NCBI RefSeq assembly: GCF_001956295.1
Contig: NZ_MRTD01000016.1
Span: 111,378-175,377, forward strand
DNA from: Paenibacillus sp. FSL A5-0031
Lineage (GTDB): Bacteria > Bacillota > Bacilli > Paenibacillales > Paenibacillaceae
Length of the DNA stretch: 64,000 nucleotides
Direction: 5' to 3'
Shown: positions 9,061 to 17,828 of the stretch, piece by piece
How the letters are laid out: every line of letters starts with the position of its first letter
Numbering within the stretch: the stretch's first letter is position 1
Made by a program: the position numbers and the translations under genes
Notes under the pieces: generated by a model
What the model saw: only the letters and a program-made list of their open reading frames with translations
The model's database searches: none
Told to the model about the DNA's origin: nothing

Positions 9061-9085
9061 CAAAAAGGAGCCTAGGCGGCTCCCA
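9061..9085 (-). terminator. Terminator of the HD-GYP gene
   Basis: Minus-strand hairpin GGAGCC-GCCTA-GGCTCC followed by TTTTTG, about 15 bases after the stop of the HD-GYP gene at 9098-10216. Confidence 0.85.
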
Positions 9086-9097
9086 ATCTGTCTTTCG

Positions 9098-10216
9098 TTA
9101 AATGCCTGAGGCAAACTGTACTTCGCTCGCGTCATCGTTCACGCTGACGATCATCATCGTGAGCTGCTTCGACAAATCGATCTCGTAAGGCGATTTCAGT
9201 TCCTCGCCCGCTTCATTATATAGAATGCGAATAATAGGTCGATGCGGGTAAGAATGATTAAGATCTGCTACGATACCCGACTCTCCTGTTTGCAGCTTTA
9301 CTGTTATTCCTATTGGGTAAATAGCAACCTTATCACGGAAAAGCTGCAGCATACGCTGCTCGTATAACGTTCCCGTACCGGCATACAGCCGCTCAATCGC
9401 GTGATGCGGAAGCATTGGAGCACTATAGACGCGATTTGTTGTCATAGCGTCGTACGAATCGACCAACCCGATCCACTTCGCATAATCATGAATTTCATTG
9501 CCTTTGATTCCGCGCGGATACCCGCTTCCGTCAATTCGCTCATGATGCTGGAATGCACAGTGGGCAACAAGCAGCGGCAGGTTAGGCTCATCCTTGAGCA
9601 GCTCGTAACCGATTCTCGCATGCTGCTTCATCGCTTCGAATTCTTCTTTGGAGAGGGAGCCTGGTTTTCTTAACACATCGATCGCAATCTGCGTCTTGCC
9701 GATATCGTGAAGAAGAGCACCCATGCCAAGCGTCGTAAGCTCATCCTTGGAATAGCCGTTCGACATACCGAGCAGGGTCGTATAAACGCAGACGTTTAAG
9801 GAATGCTGGAACAAATAATGATCAACGGAGCTCATGTCCATTAACATGATCATGGCATCCTTATGACCGGAGAGGTCATCGATAATCATATTCATCATAT
9901 TTTTAAATGGCTGTGCAATATAGGGGTAGGTTACACCTTTTTTGCGTTTAGGACGATCCATCATCTCGCGGAAATTCGTTCGAATTTCCTTCAGCGCGAT
10001 TTGCATCGTTTCCTCTCTAATTAAAGAAGGCAGCACAATATCATCCGTCTTCGGATCTGTTATATAAACATATTGAATTCCGCATTGATCCAAGCGGGAT
10101 ATAAGTCTCTCTGTCAGTTCCATATTTTCGCCAAGAAGAACGATACCCTCTTGAGAAAATATTTTTTTGGCCAGCTTCATACCCGGCCTGCATTTCGCTA
10201 TTGGCAACAACCGCAT
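9098..10216 (-). CDS. HD-GYP domain phosphodiesterase
   Basis: A 372-residue protein with a C-terminal HD-GYP domain, a family that degrades cyclic di-GMP. The metal ligands are visible: HSLNVCVYT, LLHDIGKTQI (HDxGK), a downstream His in KQHARIGYE, and HHERIDGSGYPRGIKG (HHExxDGxGYP). The N-terminal ~100 residues (MRLLPIAKCRPGMKLAK) form a small domain found before many Bacillales HD-GYP proteins. A C-terminal ~75 residues (VKLQTGESGIV and onward) may be a beta-rich tail. ATG at 10216 has AAGGA 8 bases upstream. No membrane segments, so it is probably cytoplasmic. It is a distant paralogue of 15405-16460. Confidence 0.9.
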   Translation of the reverse strand: MRLLPIAKCRPGMKLAKKIFSQEGIVLLGENMELTERLISRLDQCGIQYVYITDPKTDDIVLPSLIREETMQIALKEIRTNFREMMDRPKRKKGVTYPYIAQPFKNMMNMIIDDLSGHKDAMIMLMDMSSVDHYLFQHSLNVCVYTTLLGMSNGYSKDELTTLGMGALLHDIGKTQIAIDVLRKPGSLSKEEFEAMKQHARIGYELLKDEPNLPLLVAHCAFQHHERIDGSGYPRGIKGNEIHDYAKWIGLVDSYDAMTTNRVYSAPMLPHHAIERLYAGTGTLYEQRMLQLFRDKVAIYPIGITVKLQTGESGIVADLNHSYPHRPIIRILYNEAGEELKSPYEIDLSKQLTMMIVSVNDDASEVQFASGI

Positions 10217-10363
10217 TTTCTCGATCCTTCCCCATTAAAAGTCGGCTAACTATTACATCGGAAAAAATCGTTCGTAATGTTAATGTACGGGATATACGGG
10301 AAAATCGCAACCATTTTATACTATTTTTTCGACATGAATTGTCGATATTTTTCATATTCTTTG

Positions 10364-11812
10364 TCAAATCGAGGCATTTTCCCATCTAAGCTGACAACAT
10401 TCCGCCAATTCAGACGAATTTTGCAGCTGCGCTTCGATCACGTCTCGAATGAATTCAGGCAAATAATAGTTCACTTGCACCGCGTTAGCGAGCGACTCGT
10501 AACCCGCCTTGAAACTGAACATATCGATCGTTCCCAGCTTATACAGTCGTTCATCATCCAGCGTTTCTCCATTGACCGTTACCTGAATGAGTTTATCCAT
10601 CGGCATTCTGTTCGAATCATAGGTAACGGACAAACCATCTATGGCAAGCGTTCCAAGCACTTCACCGCGAAAGCCGTATCCCTTGATCGGCTTATGAATA
10701 AATTCGGGCAGCAGCGCTTGCTCCAGCGCTGTCCTTATATCCGTGCCTGCGATGAGCATGAGGCACGGATTAATCGGCGACGGACAGAGGGCATGCAATT
10801 CGCCCGCTGTCACGTCCCCTTGCGCGAGGCCGCCGAGCAGCTGTCCAGCGTTGACGATGCCGATCTCGGCATCGGTCCAGCGGCGCAAGCCAGCGGCCAG
10901 CAGGTTGCCGAGCGGTGATTCCCGCTCGGCTCTGGCGGGCAGCGGCGCTGAAAGCCGGGCGATAACCCGGCTTAGGCGCTGCTGTCCCGCCTTTAGGTAG
11001 CTGCCGATGATGGCGGCAGCTTCGGGATGCTCTGCCATTGCGGCCGTAGGAACGCAGGTTGCGCGGTACATTGGGCGCGAGGAAACGGCGTCCATTCCGA
11101 TTTCTACTCGCCCAATATACTCGCCGAATTTCCCGGCTGCACAAATCGTCGTATCACCGATAACAATCGGCTCTTCCAATAAATGATGGGTATGTGCTCC
11201 CAAAATAAGATCGATGCCCTCAAGCTTCTCCGCCATTTGCTTATCGAAGGTAATCCCAATATGGGACATCACTACCAGCACATCTACCTTATCTCTCAGC
11301 TTTGCCGCCTGTTCTTGCACCGCCGCGAATGGATCGGATACCTGCCAGCCTAGCAAGGAATAAAAGTCAGAAAAGGCCGCTGTGACGCCTATGATACCGA
11401 TTCGAAGTTCATTTTTATCAATGATAATACTTGGCAGCAGCCAATCAGGCTGCTCACCTGTATCAGCCTCATGCATATTGGCACAAACGACAGCAAACTG
11501 AGCGCGATTGGTATACGCCTCCGAAATCGTCTGAGAAGAATAAGTAAGTCCTTCATTATTGCCAAGTGTTATTACTTCATAACCAGCTTGATTTAAAAGT
11601 TCTACATTAACAATCCCATCGCTGCCTTCGGTCTCCACTCGCATGCGATCCATATGGTCTCCGCAGTCTACCGCAAGCACTCGCTCATTGCCCCAGCTTC
11701 GTCTTTCCTCTGCGATAAATGAAGCGATCTTGGCGGCATGCTCCAAACGACTATGTATATCATTGCTATGAAGAAGCACTACCCGTGTACGAAAACTGTC
11801 CGTCAAATTCAT
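10364..11812 (-). CDS. yunD: YunD-like metallophosphoesterase / 5'-nucleotidase family
   Basis: A 482-residue protein of the bifunctional UDP-sugar hydrolase/5'-nucleotidase family. The N-terminal calcineurin-like phosphoesterase domain shows LLHSNDIHSRLEH, AVDCGDHMD, TLGNNEGL, VVMSHIG and LGAHTHH, giving a full set of dimetal ligands. The C-terminal domain carries the substrate-binding region (ESPLGNLLAAGLRRW, and IVNAGQL in place of the usual NGG). No signal peptide is seen, so unlike secreted 5'-nucleotidases it should act in the cytoplasm, as with B. subtilis YunD. ATG at 11812 was chosen over an upstream start because AAGGAGG lies 5 bases before it. It follows the moaA group on the same strand. 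The physiological substrate is unknown. Confidence 0.85.
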   Translation of the reverse strand: MNLTDSFRTRVVLLHSNDIHSRLEHAAKIASFIAEERRSWGNERVLAVDCGDHMDRMRVETEGSDGIVNVELLNQAGYEVITLGNNEGLTYSSQTISEAYTNRAQFAVVCANMHEADTGEQPDWLLPSIIIDKNELRIGIIGVTAAFSDFYSLLGWQVSDPFAAVQEQAAKLRDKVDVLVVMSHIGITFDKQMAEKLEGIDLILGAHTHHLLEEPIVIGDTTICAAGKFGEYIGRVEIGMDAVSSRPMYRATCVPTAAMAEHPEAAAIIGSYLKAGQQRLSRVIARLSAPLPARAERESPLGNLLAAGLRRWTDAEIGIVNAGQLLGGLAQGDVTAGELHALCPSPINPCLMLIAGTDIRTALEQALLPEFIHKPIKGYGFRGEVLGTLAIDGLSVTYDSNRMPMDKLIQVTVNGETLDDERLYKLGTIDMFSFKAGYESLANAVQVNYYLPEFIRDVIEAQLQNSSELAECCQLRWENASI

Positions 11813-11854
11813 GCACGCCTCCTTAATGCCTGTACTCAGCGACACAAAACCAGT

Positions 11855-12328
11855 CTACTTGTTATTACGCAAATCATTCATCGAAAAGGTATGCTTAAAA
11901 CCATATGCTGCTTCAACCTGCGTATTTGGCTCATCGTGTCTAATTTTGAGTTTAACAATGCTTTTCACATTTAAGCATTTGCTGCTGCCGTTGGGCACAT
12001 AAAGGCGGATAGGGCCTGCCTTCTGCAAAGGCAAGCCATTAATCCGGTAAAGCACAGCCGCCCGCTCAAGCTGCTCCCATGGAATAGTAGCCTCGAAAGA
12101 ATCCCCCGCTTCAACAATTAAATAAGATGGCGTCTTGGACGCTGCAGCATTCTCAGAATTATTGTCCCTCATCCATGCAGCGTACCATTGATATAAGTCA
12201 AATGCTTCACCTTCAGCATCCGGCACTCTGCCCGCTATAAGGAAACTTGCGCCCGAAAGCTTTGCCATCTCCTCTGGGGTCGTAGCGGACATTCCTATCT
12301 CAAAATGTTCAATCTTGATCTCATGCAT
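11855..12328 (-). CDS. Small molybdopterin-domain-like protein (sulfite-oxidase fold, truncated)
   Basis: A protein of about 157 residues directly downstream of moaA. Its C-terminal half (IPWEQLERAAVLYRINGLPL, then GPIRLYVPN and VKSIVKLKI) resembles the end of the sulfite oxidase/YuiH molybdopterin-binding domain, where substrate-side and cofactor-side loops meet. Its N-terminal half (FEIGMSATTPEEMAKL and onward) is not recognised. No cysteine occurs before this block, so the usual Mo-coordinating Cys seems missing; the only Cys is in SSKCLNVKS. It could be a cofactor carrier or a decayed oxidoreductase. The start is uncertain: ATG at 12328 has GGAGG 14 bases upstream, inside the end of moaA. 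Coupled translation with moaA is likely. Confidence 0.6.
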   Translation of the reverse strand: MHEIKIEHFEIGMSATTPEEMAKLSGASFLIAGRVPDAEGEAFDLYQWYAAWMRDNNSENAAASKTPSYLIVEAGDSFEATIPWEQLERAAVLYRINGLPLQKAGPIRLYVPNGSSKCLNVKSIVKLKIRHDEPNTQVEAAYGFKHTFSMNDLRNNK

Positions 12329-12338
12329 CAGCTGCTTC

Positions 12339-13340
12339 TCAGCCTCCAATCTGCGACATCCGCCGTTCGGTAGGAATATGAGTTTGTGCGCTGTCAGCCA
12401 GCTTAGCCGCCATTTCATGGTTTTCCGGCTTAATGTCCATCGATTTCAGCAGCAATTGCTGCATTTCCTCTGGATGCCCGAATGCTTCTCTTACATTCAG
12501 CTCATCTACCCAATATAAGCAAGGCTTAATGGACCCATCCGCTGTCAAGCGCAGCCGATTGCAATTGCTGCAGAAGTGATCGCTGATGGGATGAATAAGC
12601 CCGAAGGAGCCGCGGCCGCCCTTCATTTGCCAATCCTCTGAGGGGCCGTTTCCATGTACGTTTGGTCCGCGGCTAATCGTATAGCCCTCTTGCTCTGCTA
12701 CTTCCAGTACACGTGAAAGCGGCAAATAATGCTTTTTCCAATTTTCATCCGCATGGCCGATTGGCATATATTCAATAAATCTAACATGCATCGGCTGCTC
12801 GTAGGCGAGTTTTAAAAATGCGGCAATTTCATCCTCATTTACTTCTTTAAGAAGGACGCAGTTCAGCTTAATAGGGTCGAAGCCTACTGCTGCTGCCGCT
12901 TCGATTCCTTCCATCACACGTTTTAATTCCCCGCTTCTTGCAATAAAACGAAATCTTGCGGAGTCCAGCGTATCTAAACTAATATTGACGCGATTCAAGC
13001 CTGCTGCACGAAGCGCTTCCGCTTGTTTGGCTAGAAAAACACCATTCGTCGTTAATGCTATATCTTTAATGCCAGCTATGGCAGATAATCTTTTAATTAA
13101 ACCATCGAGACCCGGCCTTATAAGCGGCTCGCCTCCGGTAATGCGCAGCTTCGTAATGCCAAGCGCCGCACCCGCCTCAACAACCTCGACAATTTGATCA
13201 TAGGAAAGTAAATTTTCTGATTCTGTGAATTCCATTCCTTCCTCAGGCATGCAATACAAGCATCGCAAATTACAACGATCCGTTACTGAAATACGCAAGT
13301 AATCGTGTACCCGTCCAAAACGATCCGTCAATGTCGGCAT
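12339..13340 (-). CDS. moaA: GTP 3',8-cyclase MoaA
   Basis: Radical SAM enzyme that starts molybdopterin synthesis by converting GTP to 3',8-cyclo-GTP (MoaC, not seen in this window, continues). It is 333 residues. The SAM cluster motif CNLRCLYC is at Cys23/27/30, followed by TGGEPLIRPG. The C-terminal cluster motif CSNCNRLRLTADGSIKPC is intact. It ends in Gly-Gly (SQIGG), the MoaA tail that inserts into the active site and is needed for activity. ATG at 13340 has GGGAG about 8 bases upstream; the longer reading lacks a ribosome site. Divergent from the moaD-moaE fusion with about 100 bases between starts, where both promoters must lie. Confidence 0.96.
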   Translation of the reverse strand: MPTLTDRFGRVHDYLRISVTDRCNLRCLYCMPEEGMEFTESENLLSYDQIVEVVEAGAALGITKLRITGGEPLIRPGLDGLIKRLSAIAGIKDIALTTNGVFLAKQAEALRAAGLNRVNISLDTLDSARFRFIARSGELKRVMEGIEAAAAVGFDPIKLNCVLLKEVNEDEIAAFLKLAYEQPMHVRFIEYMPIGHADENWKKHYLPLSRVLEVAEQEGYTISRGPNVHGNGPSEDWQMKGGRGSFGLIHPISDHFCSNCNRLRLTADGSIKPCLYWVDELNVREAFGHPEEMQQLLLKSMDIKPENHEMAAKLADSAQTHIPTERRMSQIGG

Positions 13341-13442
13341 GACCTTCACTCCCTTTCTGTACGAGTATAAGCATAACATTTTTTCTTGAATTATGATATT
13401 CTATAAACAGCTTCAAGCCTATACGATGAGAGGTTTTATACC

Positions 13443-14177
13443 ATGAAATATGACTGGATTATTAAACTATTTGCAGGGCTTCCCGAGCGAATTGGAGCCC
13501 CTTCCATACAGCTGCAATCTGATTTGGAGAAAATGAGCGTAGCCGATCTGAAAGCCGCCATTTCTGACGAATACCCAGATCATCAAGCATTAATACAAAT
13601 AGCTTTTATCGCATGCAACCACGTTTACGCCGCCGAGGATATGATCGTACACGCCTCTGACGAGCTAGCCCTGCTTCCGCCAGTATCCGGAGGAGAAGAG
13701 AAACAAGAGCTTGCCAAGGAGCCTATAGAGCGCTATATCGTAACAAACGATGTCATTAGCTCCGATGCTGTGCTTGCAAAAGTTATCGTACCGGAAAATG
13801 GTGCCTCAATTGCATTTGTAGGAACAACGCGTGAATGGACACATGGGCAGCGTACGGTACGGCTTGAATATGAAGCGTATGCACCGATGGCCGTTGCAAC
13901 GATGCAGCAAATCGGCAATGAAATTGCCGAGCGCTGGCATGGCGCCTTATGTGCCATCAGCCATAGAATTGGCGTTGTTGGCCTCGCTGAGACAAGCGTC
14001 GTTATCGCGGTGTCTTCCCCCCACCGTGACAGCTGCTACGAGGCGAGCCGCTATGCCATTGAACGTCTTAAACAAATCGTTCCTATATGGAAGAAAGAAA
14101 TTTGGGAAGACGGATCAGAATGGAAAGGGCATCAGCTTGGCCCGTGGAATCCTACTGAACAATTAAAGGACTTTTAG
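13443..14177 (+). CDS. moaD-moaE: MoaD-MoaE fusion (molybdopterin synthase, both subunits)
   Basis: A 244-residue protein holding both halves of molybdopterin synthase. Residues 1-84 are MoaD: IIKLFAGLPERIG at the start, a beta-grasp fold and the LLPPVSGG end whose Gly83-Gly84 is the sulfur-carrying terminus. Residues about 95-240 are MoaE: GASIAFVGTTREWTHG, LEYEAYAPMA, HRIGVVGL, VSSPHRDSCYEA, and the catalytic lysine region PIWKKEIWEDGSEW. For sulfur transfer the MoaD glycine must be free, so cleavage after Gly84 would be needed, as reported for the M. tuberculosis MoaX fusion. Followed closely by the moeB-like gene, probably one operon. Confidence 0.93.
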   Translation: MKYDWIIKLFAGLPERIGAPSIQLQSDLEKMSVADLKAAISDEYPDHQALIQIAFIACNHVYAAEDMIVHASDELALLPPVSGGEEKQELAKEPIERYIVTNDVISSDAVLAKVIVPENGASIAFVGTTREWTHGQRTVRLEYEAYAPMAVATMQQIGNEIAERWHGALCAISHRIGVVGLAETSVVIAVSSPHRDSCYEASRYAIERLKQIVPIWKKEIWEDGSEWKGHQLGPWNPTEQLKDF

Positions 14178-14235
14178 AATTACAACTAGGCGTGTTGAAC
14201 ATGGCTTCACAATGCTTTTAAGGAGATTAGCAAAA

Positions 14236-15312
14236 ATGAACAAACCAATCATACAAAATAACGCTGCGCCTGAAATATCAGGCGTGGGATCAGCTCGTTA
14301 TGCGAGACAAATCCGCTTCTCTCCCGTTGGAGAGAAAGGACAGCAGCTGCTTGCCGGCAGTCGCGCAGCGGTCGTTGGCATGGGTGCGCTTGGTTCTGTC
14401 ATCGCCCAGCATTTGGTCAGATCCGGCGTTGGATATGTGCGTATTATAGACCGGGACATTATTGAATGGAGTAATTTACAGCGGCAAATGCTGTATACCG
14501 AAGAAGATGTATTATCGCTGCTCCCCAAAGCAGAGGCCGCTGCTGCGCATTTGCGAGCCATGAACAGCTCTGTCTTCATTGATCCGATAGTTGCTGATTT
14601 GACGGCAATGAATGCGGAGGAATTACTCGCTGATGTTGATCTTATCGTTGATGGCAGTGACAACTTCTCTGTTCGATATTTAATTAATGATTATAGCGTG
14701 AAATACAGCATTCCTTGGATTTATGGCGGAGCCGTCGGCGCATCGGGCATGACGATGACGATTATACCAGGTGAATCCCCCTGCTACCGATGCTTGTTCA
14801 ATGAACCGCCACCGCCTGGAACGACCGATACTTGTGAAACGTCAGGTGTCATCTCTCCCGTCGTTGACATCATCGGCTCTCTTCAAGCTACGGAAGCCAT
14901 TAAGCTGCTCTCAGGCAACAAGAACGCACTTCACGGCACCTTATTTCAAGTTGACCTTTGGAATCATGCTTGGCTTCCTATTTCTGTGGCCAAATCGAAG
15001 CGAAGCCATTGCGACTGCTGCGGAAATAGGCAGTTTGCATTTTTGGAAGACCAAATGTCAGGATCAGCTGCTGCTCTATGCGGCCGCCATTCTGTGCAAA
15101 TTACACCGAGTCAAGATGCTCTACTGAATTTGGAAGAGTTAGCTGAACGTTTAAAGCCGGTTGGCACAATAACACGCAATCGTTTTTTACTGCGAATTGA
15201 ACTTGAGGCTGATTTGACCTTAGTCCTGTTCCAGGATGGCCGAGCCATCGTCCAAGGCACAGATCAATTAGCAAAAGCAAGGTCGCTTTATGCTGAATTA
15301 TTAGGTAATTAG
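14236..15312 (+). CDS. moeB: MoeB/ThiF-like E1 adenylyltransferase
   Basis: A 358-residue E1-like enzyme expected to adenylate the MoaD terminus. It has the ATP loop VGMGALGSVIAQ, IIDRDIIEWSNLQRQ, DGSDNFSVR, zinc Cys pairs CYRC and CDCC, and the candidate active Cys in DTCETSGV. The C-terminal extension from ALCGRHSVQI to the end matches that of thiF at 2169-3236. ATG at 14236 follows AAGGAG by 10 bases; a reading starting at 14212 is less well supported. The distance from the moaD-moaE stop is 58 bases. Either protein might serve both ThiS and MoaD; the assignment rests on neighbours. Confidence 0.88.
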   Translation: MNKPIIQNNAAPEISGVGSARYARQIRFSPVGEKGQQLLAGSRAAVVGMGALGSVIAQHLVRSGVGYVRIIDRDIIEWSNLQRQMLYTEEDVLSLLPKAEAAAAHLRAMNSSVFIDPIVADLTAMNAEELLADVDLIVDGSDNFSVRYLINDYSVKYSIPWIYGGAVGASGMTMTIIPGESPCYRCLFNEPPPPGTTDTCETSGVISPVVDIIGSLQATEAIKLLSGNKNALHGTLFQVDLWNHAWLPISVAKSKRSHCDCCGNRQFAFLEDQMSGSAAALCGRHSVQITPSQDALLNLEELAERLKPVGTITRNRFLLRIELEADLTLVLFQDGRAIVQGTDQLAKARSLYAELLGN

Positions 15313-15404
15313 TCGCTATTATAATACCCTCATATTGCCAATCCGATCAATCATTGCTACTATTGTAGGTATATCTTTTCTACTACTACCAATGAGGTGT
15401 CTCG

Positions 15405-16460
15405 ATGAGAGTTCATGTTACAGAATTAATTAATGGAGACCGTTTAAGCAATGACACTTTCAACAATTACGGACTTCATGTACTCTCCAAAGGAACAGTA
15501 CTCAATAACCAAGATATATCAAGATTATTTCAACATCAAATGGACTATATTGATATAGATGAAAGAGCAAGCGAAGAAACGGAAGGTCGTACACTTGAAT
15601 CTACTATAAATCCCAAGTGGCTTCCTACCGTTCAGCCCCTTTACGAAAACGCTGTCAAAAGCTTTGAGGGATTATTCACGAAAGCGAATCTGCAAGGAAA
15701 AGTAGATGTCGAGGAAGTAACATCCATCTTCCAGCCTCTACTGAGCAACCTCCAAATGGAACGCGATGTTGTATCTATGCTGCTATTGCTCAATTCTAAA
15801 GACGATTATACGTATCAGCATTCCGTGCAGGTCGGTATGTTGTCCTATTATCTCGCTACTTGGGTGGGATACTCCAATGAAGAAGCTGTTCGAATCGGCA
15901 ACGCCGGCTTCCTCCATGATATCGGAAAATGCCGAATTGAAGAGAGTATTTTGAATAAGCCTGGGAAGCTGACTGATGAAGAGTACGAAGAAGTGAAGAG
16001 ACACACCGTTTACGGACATGAGATTATTTCAGATTCACTGGATGAACCCTTTGTAGCCATTGGAGCACTTCAACATCATGAGCGAAATGATGGCACTGGA
16101 TATCCTCAAGGTCTGAAGGGTGATGAGATTCATCCCGTATCCAAGATCATTGCTGTAGTCGATATTTACAGTGCGATGATTTCCCAGCGCGTATATCAAC
16201 AGAAGCGTGATTTGCTTTTTGTGCTAAAGGAACTTTATCAGCTGAGCTTCAAAGAGCTTGATCCCTATACAACCCACACCTTTATTAAACATATGATGCC
16301 TAATTTCATAGGCAAAAGAATTGAGCTTGTAGGTGGAGAAAGTGGAATTATCGTCATGACTCACCCTACCGAGTTTTTCCGCCCGCTTATTCAAATTGGT
16401 GAAGAATTCATCGATATGGCCATTGAGCGTGAGTACGAAATCCAGCAGGTTTACATTTAA
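15405..16460 (+). CDS. HD-GYP domain phosphodiesterase
   Basis: A 351-residue cytoplasmic HD-GYP protein, a predicted cyclic-di-GMP phosphodiesterase. Motifs: YQHSVQVGMLSYYL, FLHDIGKCRI (HDxGK), KRHTVYGHE and HHERNDGTGYPQGLKG. The N-terminal 100 residues resemble those of the gene at 9098-10216 (start MRVHVTELINGDRLSND, YGLHVLSKGTVLNN), and a C-terminal tail (VGGESGIIVMTHP, FFRPLIQI) is also shared in outline. So the two are diverged paralogues with the same three-part plan. ATG at 15405 has GAGGTG about 8 bases upstream. It stands alone and ends at a strong terminator. Confidence 0.9.
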   Translation: MRVHVTELINGDRLSNDTFNNYGLHVLSKGTVLNNQDISRLFQHQMDYIDIDERASEETEGRTLESTINPKWLPTVQPLYENAVKSFEGLFTKANLQGKVDVEEVTSIFQPLLSNLQMERDVVSMLLLLNSKDDYTYQHSVQVGMLSYYLATWVGYSNEEAVRIGNAGFLHDIGKCRIEESILNKPGKLTDEEYEEVKRHTVYGHEIISDSLDEPFVAIGALQHHERNDGTGYPQGLKGDEIHPVSKIIAVVDIYSAMISQRVYQQKRDLLFVLKELYQLSFKELDPYTTHTFIKHMMPNFIGKRIELVGGESGIIVMTHPTEFFRPLIQIGEEFIDMAIEREYEIQQVYI

Positions 16461-16472
16461 ATGTTTCAAAAA

Positions 16473-16517
16473 CAACCCGAATTGCAGATCATATCTGCGA
16501 TTGCGGGTTGTTTTTTT
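16473..16517 (+). terminator. Terminator after the HD-GYP gene
   Basis: Stem CAACCCG/CGGGTTG with an inner CAGAT/ATCTG arm and a run of seven Ts, 12 bases after the stop codon of 15405-16460. Confidence 0.88.
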
Positions 16518-16623
16518 ATGCTTCCGCTTATTCTTATCAGCCACGTTCGCAACTTATACATTGATTTTATCGTTGTTATTGTAAATGATACCAAATATGC
16601 AAATTAAGAATAGAGGTGATAGA

Positions 16624-17742
16624 GTGAGAAGCATTTTAGCAATAATCATTATCGCTTTAATGATGACCGGCTGCAAATCCGAAGCAATAAGCAATACACC
16701 AACTGTTCAACCAAACGAGCTAGCAAGCAATGAACCGAACCAACAGCCAAATCGTACCAGCGAAAAAGTGGTCATTTACAGTCTCAAGGACGGTGATGGC
16801 AGCAAGGAAGCTATTGAATCCATCTATCAGACCATAACCGAAGCGGATCTTGTAGAAGTATTTAAAAAAGCTTTTGAAGAAGCTGAAGCACTAAAAGGTG
16901 TCATAAAAATGACAGCTCCAACTTATAAAGTAATAATCGGCAGCTCTGAATATTATCTTTTGATCGGTGAAGATAAGACAGATTCAATCGTTGATTTAGA
17001 TGACTCGCATACGATGTTTAGGCTATCTACTTCTGACACGATTAAGATTCGAGAAATATTATCTTGGTCAAAGCCAGAGAAAGCAGTACAAGGTCTTGTT
17101 ATGGACAAAAAAGTAATCACTCGAGATGATTCTTATCGTGTATTAGTCGCAACAAATTGGACTAAACAAGAGAAAATGACGACGGATGATTGGTTTGCAA
17201 AAGCAGAACAGAACCGTGAGTTAGCGTGGTACACAATCGATAAAGAAATCTATGATAAGCTGCATATTAGTCAGCCAGTCGCTATAAGAGCAGCAGCAAT
17301 GCAGCTTGATTCATCGCCACCCATTCGGTTCTCCATTACGGCACAAATCATTGATCCTATATTAACCAAATCATCCCTTTATTTAAATCTAATCGAAGAA
17401 GAATTATACAATCAGCAGCTGCTTTTAACTCCGATCAGCCCGGATAAGGAATGGATTTTGGATGGTATTAAGCCTAGCAGATATACGGTTAGTCCTATAA
17501 ACAATGAAGCTGACTCTACTCGCCTAGAGCAGGTTTCAATCTATATTTTTAATTCGGAGCAGCAGCTTGAAGACGGTCTAAAGGATTTTCAAAAACAAAC
17601 CGAATTGATTAATATGCTTTATCCTCGTATTTATAAGTTAAACAATGCGATGATCTTTTATTGGGCTCATGGCAACATGGAAGAAACCGCTAAGCTTGGC
17701 AGCTATTTCGATAAAGCAGTAAAGCTACTAATGGAAAAATAG
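16624..17742 (+). CDS. Secreted lipoprotein of unknown function
   Basis: A protein of about 372 residues. The first 19 residues are a lipoprotein signal peptide (VRSILAII then LMMTGC lipobox), so it should be lipid-anchored outside the membrane. The next 40 residues are a Ser/Thr/Asn/Pro-rich linker. The rest contains a YYLLIG strand in a DUF4825/regulatory-lipoprotein-like segment that I do not recognise securely, and a charged C-terminal half. The start is read as GTG at 16624, because AGAGGTGAT lies 3 to 8 bases before it and it opens exactly at the signal peptide; an ATG at 16585 would add 13 residues without a ribosome site. No neighbour suggests a function. Confidence 0.75.
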   Translation: MRSILAIIIIALMMTGCKSEAISNTPTVQPNELASNEPNQQPNRTSEKVVIYSLKDGDGSKEAIESIYQTITEADLVEVFKKAFEEAEALKGVIKMTAPTYKVIIGSSEYYLLIGEDKTDSIVDLDDSHTMFRLSTSDTIKIREILSWSKPEKAVQGLVMDKKVITRDDSYRVLVATNWTKQEKMTTDDWFAKAEQNRELAWYTIDKEIYDKLHISQPVAIRAAAMQLDSSPPIRFSITAQIIDPILTKSSLYLNLIEEELYNQQLLLTPISPDKEWILDGIKPSRYTVSPINNEADSTRLEQVSIYIFNSEQQLEDGLKDFQKQTELINMLYPRIYKLNNAMIFYWAHGNMEETAKLGSYFDKAVKLLMEK

Positions 17743-17761
17743 ATGGAGACGATGAACAAAG

Positions 17762-17814
17762 AAAATGGGCTGCCCTAAAGTAGAAAATTCTACTTTGGGA
17801 CAGCCCATTTTTCC
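17762..17814. terminator. Bidirectional terminator between lipoprotein gene and sufB
   Basis: Long hairpin: AAATGGGCTG(T)CCC and AAAGTAGAA arms pair with TTCTACTTT and GGGACAGCCCATTT; A-run on one side and T-run on the other serve both converging genes. Confidence 0.9.
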
Positions 17815-17828
17815 TGTTGGGTTTATCG

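Noticed and set aside
10277..10918. Plus-strand 213-codon frame opposite the YunD-like gene
   Set aside because: Antisense shadow spanning a gene border; no conserved domain or ribosome site seen.
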